Shown here: in pieces, positions 60,219-64,000 of the stretch
Position numbering within the stretch: the stretch's first letter is position 1
Layout: every line of letters starts with the position of its first letter
Program-made: the position numbers and the translations under genes
Source of the DNA: Globodera rostochiensis
Taxonomy: Eukaryota > Nematoda > Chromadorea > Rhabditida > Heteroderidae
Direction of reading: 5' to 3'
DNA: 64,000 nt
Assembly (NCBI GenBank): GCA_018350325.1
Contig: JAEVLN010000003.1
Coordinates: 1,075,985-1,139,984 of the forward strand
Notes under the pieces: generated by a model
Told to the model about the DNA's origin: nothing
The model's input: the letters and a program-made list of their open reading frames with translations, nothing else
The model's database searches: none

Positions 60219-61875
60219 CGCATCACGCACTACAGTTATCATCATTACCGTACACCAAATGCATTAAATCAATGGATGCCACGATTTATTTATATATTTA
60301 CACATAGTTTAAGTTGAAAAACGCAATAAAATCCGTAATAAACTAGTCGATTATAAAATTTTTGATTTGCCCATTGGAAACACTTTTTTGTTCATTCCAA
60401 TAGGCGGCCCAAATTTTGTCATTACCAATTTCCTATCAAACGGCGCGTCTATTGGCACAAAATTCATTTTTGTAAAATTAAATTGTTTAAAATACAATAT
60501 TTAATTTTAAATATAAATTTAATGCTTTTTGTTTTTAAAATATTCCTTTTGACTAAAAAATTTGGTCAATTTTCGGTTTTTAGTAACCTTTGGATGATTT
60601 GTCTCTAAACAAATTGCAAATTAAATGGGCGATGGACAAAAAAATTACACTTTTTCTCCCCCCCCCCCCCCCCCAAAATTCGTCCGAATGATCGCGCGAC
60701 GGCAGCACAACAAACACCCGGCGATTGGAGTGAAGGCCATTCCTTCGATTTGGTCCGATTTTTGCTGAAAATATTGTAAAATTTATTGGTTTATTAATCT
60801 AAAACTAATAAATGTGACTAAAATTATCTCAAAAAATGTAACAAAACATTTTTTTACTTAAATATAAAAGCAAAAATTTTAATTTTTAAATACGTTTTGC
60901 TCGTTGTGCCAAAGCCCCCCCCCCCCAACGCTTAATAATAAATCGCAATTATTTTATTTTCCAATGTAAAATGGGGAGTACAAAACAATTAAAACAAAAA
61001 TGATAAGCGAAACAAAAACATTTGGCCTTCATCAAATTGGTCGTTGAACTTTGAAAAAACGAAATTTAATTCCCCCAATTTAATTTGTATGTCCCAAATT
61101 TTTCAATTAAATGTCTTTCCTTTAATAAAAATGATTTAATTTTACATTTATTTGAAGCAAAATTGCTTTGTTTTTGCTTAAAGCCTCGCCAAATTATCGT
61201 ATCAAATTGCAAGCAGAATAAATAATTCTTCTTCCCCCCGGGGGGGGGGCACAAAATCAATGCTTTTCATCATTTGCCCCCGGCAACCCGAATTATCAAA
61301 GGCATAGCTTCAGGTCATTTTGCGCAGATTAATCAAAGTTAATCGGCGCTGATCAGCCTTTGGGCTTAACCATAAACGGATAATAATTAATAATTATCCG
61401 TCAGAAGAAGCAATTTGTTTTTTATGAATTGTTCGATTTTGGCAGATTATAATTTTTATTCCCTTTCCCTTTCCATTCTCAAATTTGAAATAAAATTAAT
61501 TTTTGCTTCGAATAATTCTAATTTTTAGAATTTAACAAATCAATGAAATTTTAAATAATTTAGAATTTAACAAATCAAATTTTAAATAATTTAGAATTTA
61601 ACAAATCAAATTTTAAATAATTTAGAATTTAACAAATAAATGCATTTTTAGAAATTAGTCCACGCGAATAGCAAACGCATTAAGCGCATTAATCCGCCAA
61701 CTTTCGCGGTCGCCCCCCAAAAAAGCGGCTTCATTTTGTCGCCCCCTTTCTTTTTTTTTGACTTTAATTTTTGCATTTAAAATTAATTTCGTTTTTTTTT
61801 AATTCGATAATTTAGATACTTTTGCTGCTTAAAATTCTTTGCTTTGAACGTTCAGTCATTTTGTTCATTCAAAAA
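60219..61875. other. AT-rich intergenic
   Basis: No coding exon seen. Contains C or G runs at about 60659 and 61236 and a short AT minisatellite at 61525-61640. Confidence 0.5.
61525..61640 (+). repeat. 31-bp AT-rich minisatellite, about 4 units
   Basis: Unit TTTAGAATTTAACAAATCAA plus ATTTTAAATAA, repeated three to four times upstream of the small membrane protein gene at 61876. Confidence 0.88.
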
Positions 61876-62902
61876 ATGGACTTTTTGTTCCAAAGGCCTC
61901 CCAAACCGCTTCAGGTTTTTGCTTAAAATATATAAAATTTAATTTAATAGCTAATTAATTGGCCTTAACCCTCCACAGTATTGGCCCGAACCGCCGCCGG
62001 CGCCGTCAGATTTTGTGAAGCCGCGGAATTTTGCCGAAAAACATTTTGGCCAATGGTGCCGAAACCTAACGCTGGACAGGTCCCCAAAATTTCGAACTTT
62101 TAATAATATTTATTTATTTTTGGTGAAAATGCATTAATTTAGACACGTCCAATGTCCGAAAGCGTCGCCCTTTCATTGGTAAGCAAACAAGAAGATAAAT
62201 ACAAAGAAAAAATTTAATATGAAAATTCGATGAGAACAATGAAATTTTTAATTTGATTTGAATAAATGTTTAAAAAAGAAAATATCAAAAAAACAAAATA
62301 TGATTTAAAACGAATTATAAAATGAATTAAAAAAATTTAGTAAATTAACATTTAAAGTAATTTTTTAGGTACATTTGTTGCGGCGACGACGGCACCGACT
62401 GTTGTTTCGGCATTCAGACTTGGGCTTACGTCGTTTTCGGGTCACTTGCGTTGGTATTCAAATTTATTTGCTATTTAATATTTATAAATTATAATTTAAC
62501 ATTTTAATTTTTGTACTTTTATTTTCAGAAAATGTTTTCTAAGTTTTGTTTTTTGTTTTTTTAACCGGACGACCATTTTATTGTCAGATTTTCTCCATCG
62601 CTACCGTATTCTGGCTTTACCTGGGCCCCACAAATTACAGTGGTGCCAAGGTGGTGGACACGTCGAAACGCCAACGGCAGCAGCAACAGCACAACAACGG
62701 CTGCTTACCGACGGGGAAGGGATACGGTGACAGCAGCAGTACTACTGTACTCCCACGCTCTCCTACCGTAGTGTCGGTGGACGACGACAACATTTTGTCG
62801 TCCCCCGAGGGCACATTGCTAACCGGCTCCAGTCCAAGTCCAAATTCGACAGGCAAATGTGCCGACGATGATGAACAGCAACAATGTCCGGCAACACCGT
62901 GA
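61876..62902 (+). CDS. small Cys-rich single-pass membrane protein, Shisa/VOPP1-like layout
   Basis: Five exons (61876-61914, 61979-62079, 62143-62178, 62369-62453, 62588-62902) close in phase to 191 residues. A Pro-rich N-terminus (RPPKPLQYWPEPPPAPS) is followed by a cysteine cluster (WCRNLTL, HVQCPK, WYICCGDDGTDCCF), then a membrane helix (WAYVVFGSLAL joined to IFSIATVFWLYLG). The cytoplasmic tail is disordered, with poly-Gln, poly-Ser/Thr and acidic patches. CC...CC immediately before a single helix is the layout of Shisa, WBP1 and VOPP1-type proteins; this is similarity of layout only. No signal peptide is visible at this ATG, so a 5' exon may be missing. Confidence 0.75.
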
Positions 62903-64000
62903 AAACCCAAACAAAAAAATAGTCGAAATTTCCCAAATTGGAGACGTTAAAAAATGATTTTAGTTAAATTTAAAATTCTATTTTATTTTTTTTGAAGTTT
63001 TTTTCTTCATATTGATATAATTAATTAGAGAACATTTTTGAATATCCATAACTTAAAATTCAAATTTAGGATTTTTGATTTACATTAATTAACTAATTAA
63101 TTTGTTGTTTTCAATTCTCTCAACTTTCTGATTGCCATTGCTAATTAACACTTTGTTTTTATTCATTCATTAAATTGTTTGTTCACACAAATAAATGGAG
63201 ACGGCGGCAAAAGTTCAAAGGGCTAATTTGTAAGGGGCGGCGTTTGTTTGTGGTTAAAATTGATAATTTCACGCGGGTTCAGAGTATGTGAAAACGGACT
63301 AACAAAATGAGTGATATTTTGAGACATGAAATGCCATCAAAAAGTTTGAGGGCCTGGCACAAAAATATTTTTTTCACCTGACCCATTTAGGTTTGAGGTC
63401 TTTGATTGATTCGGAATCGATCAGAACTGATCAGACAACGACAATAAAATAACGCCCGACCATCAAACAAACAATCCATTGATCACTCTCTGTGACCGGG
63501 TCACAAAGCCTTCAACATTGGCCCGATCGATTCGCCCCAGTCGCGCAAATCGATTGGATCGGACCAAATCGGGCCACTAAAAGAGATCAATCGACTCAAA
63601 AAGTGCCGAAAAATTTGTGGCCAGACCCCAAATGTTTTGGTACATAAAAAAGGGTCCATACACTTTTAATGAATGGAATGGGGGGGGGGGGAAGTGTGTA
63701 CAACAAAAACGTAATGCTGATCAACGGATGCGGTAGGACAAAAAAAAAAGTTTTTTTTTGTGACCAAAATTTGCATTCTCCCAAATTTTACTTCAAAATT
63801 TACCCTCTTAAAATATGTCAAAGAATTTTAAATGTTTGATCAAAATGAATTTCGGACCAACAAACGGACGACCTGCTGATGAAGAAAGAGTTTTGATTGA
63901 TTTTATGGAAATTTTTTGGTTTATTTCCGAAATTTATTTTTGCATTTTTTCGTCTTTTATGGGCCCTCTCCGCCGCCGCCATTTGTCGGCACCGGACTGT
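62903..64000. other. intergenic to window end
   Basis: AT-rich, with GATCA-type words at 63400-63600 and a G run at 63680. No exon recognised. GC-rich sequence at the very end (63965-64000) could be the edge of a gene beyond the window. Confidence 0.5.

Overview
The window is eukaryotic and reads as nematode genomic DNA. Genes are split by short GT-AG introns with TTTCAG-type acceptors, and they include recognisable metazoan orthologs. One gene (38.3-39.5 kb) belongs, as far as I recall, to an F-box-like family that is very large in cyst nematodes (Globodera/Heterodera). A plant-parasitic tylenchid nematode, probably Heteroderidae, is therefore my best guess; this is inference, with no rRNA or marker gene to confirm it. 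Long G or C homopolymers are unusually common in the non-coding DNA.

Layout: 0-5 kb holds a hAT-like MITE and a dispersed repeat, with no convincing gene. At 5.0-5.6 kb (+) is a small four-helix membrane protein. From 6.3 to 32 kb all genes are on the minus strand: a mitochondrial DnaJ co-chaperone (Tid1/DNAJA3 type), an ITFG1/LINKIN FG-GAP membrane protein, a FAM136A-like twin-CX3C protein, an SLK/STK10-like kinase, and then three tandem, clearly related ankyrin-repeat genes. The most downstream ankyrin gene ends in a Dpy-30 motif and carries a 41-bp satellite of about 29 units in an intron. The middle one carries a complete hAT-type insertion with a perfect 8-bp target duplication.

From 34 to 48 kb genes are on the plus strand: a BTB protein, a small single-pass membrane protein, the F-box-like protein, a TEX2 (SMP-domain lipid transfer) ortholog and an unidentified membrane protein tail. 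A minus-strand C2H2 zinc-finger gene follows (48.5-51.9 kb). The last 12 kb is mostly AT-rich intergenic DNA with minisatellites and G/C runs, plus one low-confidence multi-exon gene (58.6-60.2 kb, +) and a small CC...CC membrane protein resembling Shisa/VOPP1-type proteins (61.9-62.9 kb, +).

The genes do not form an obvious pathway. The coherent unit is the ankyrin cluster, which looks like a tandemly expanded family built from one repeated module of roughly 190 residues. Exon models were built by hand from splice signals and reading-frame phase. Where phase closes across all exons I give higher confidence. Two conserved genes (DNAJA3-like and TEX2-like) each appear to contain a 1-bp frameshift that may be sequencing error or real damage.
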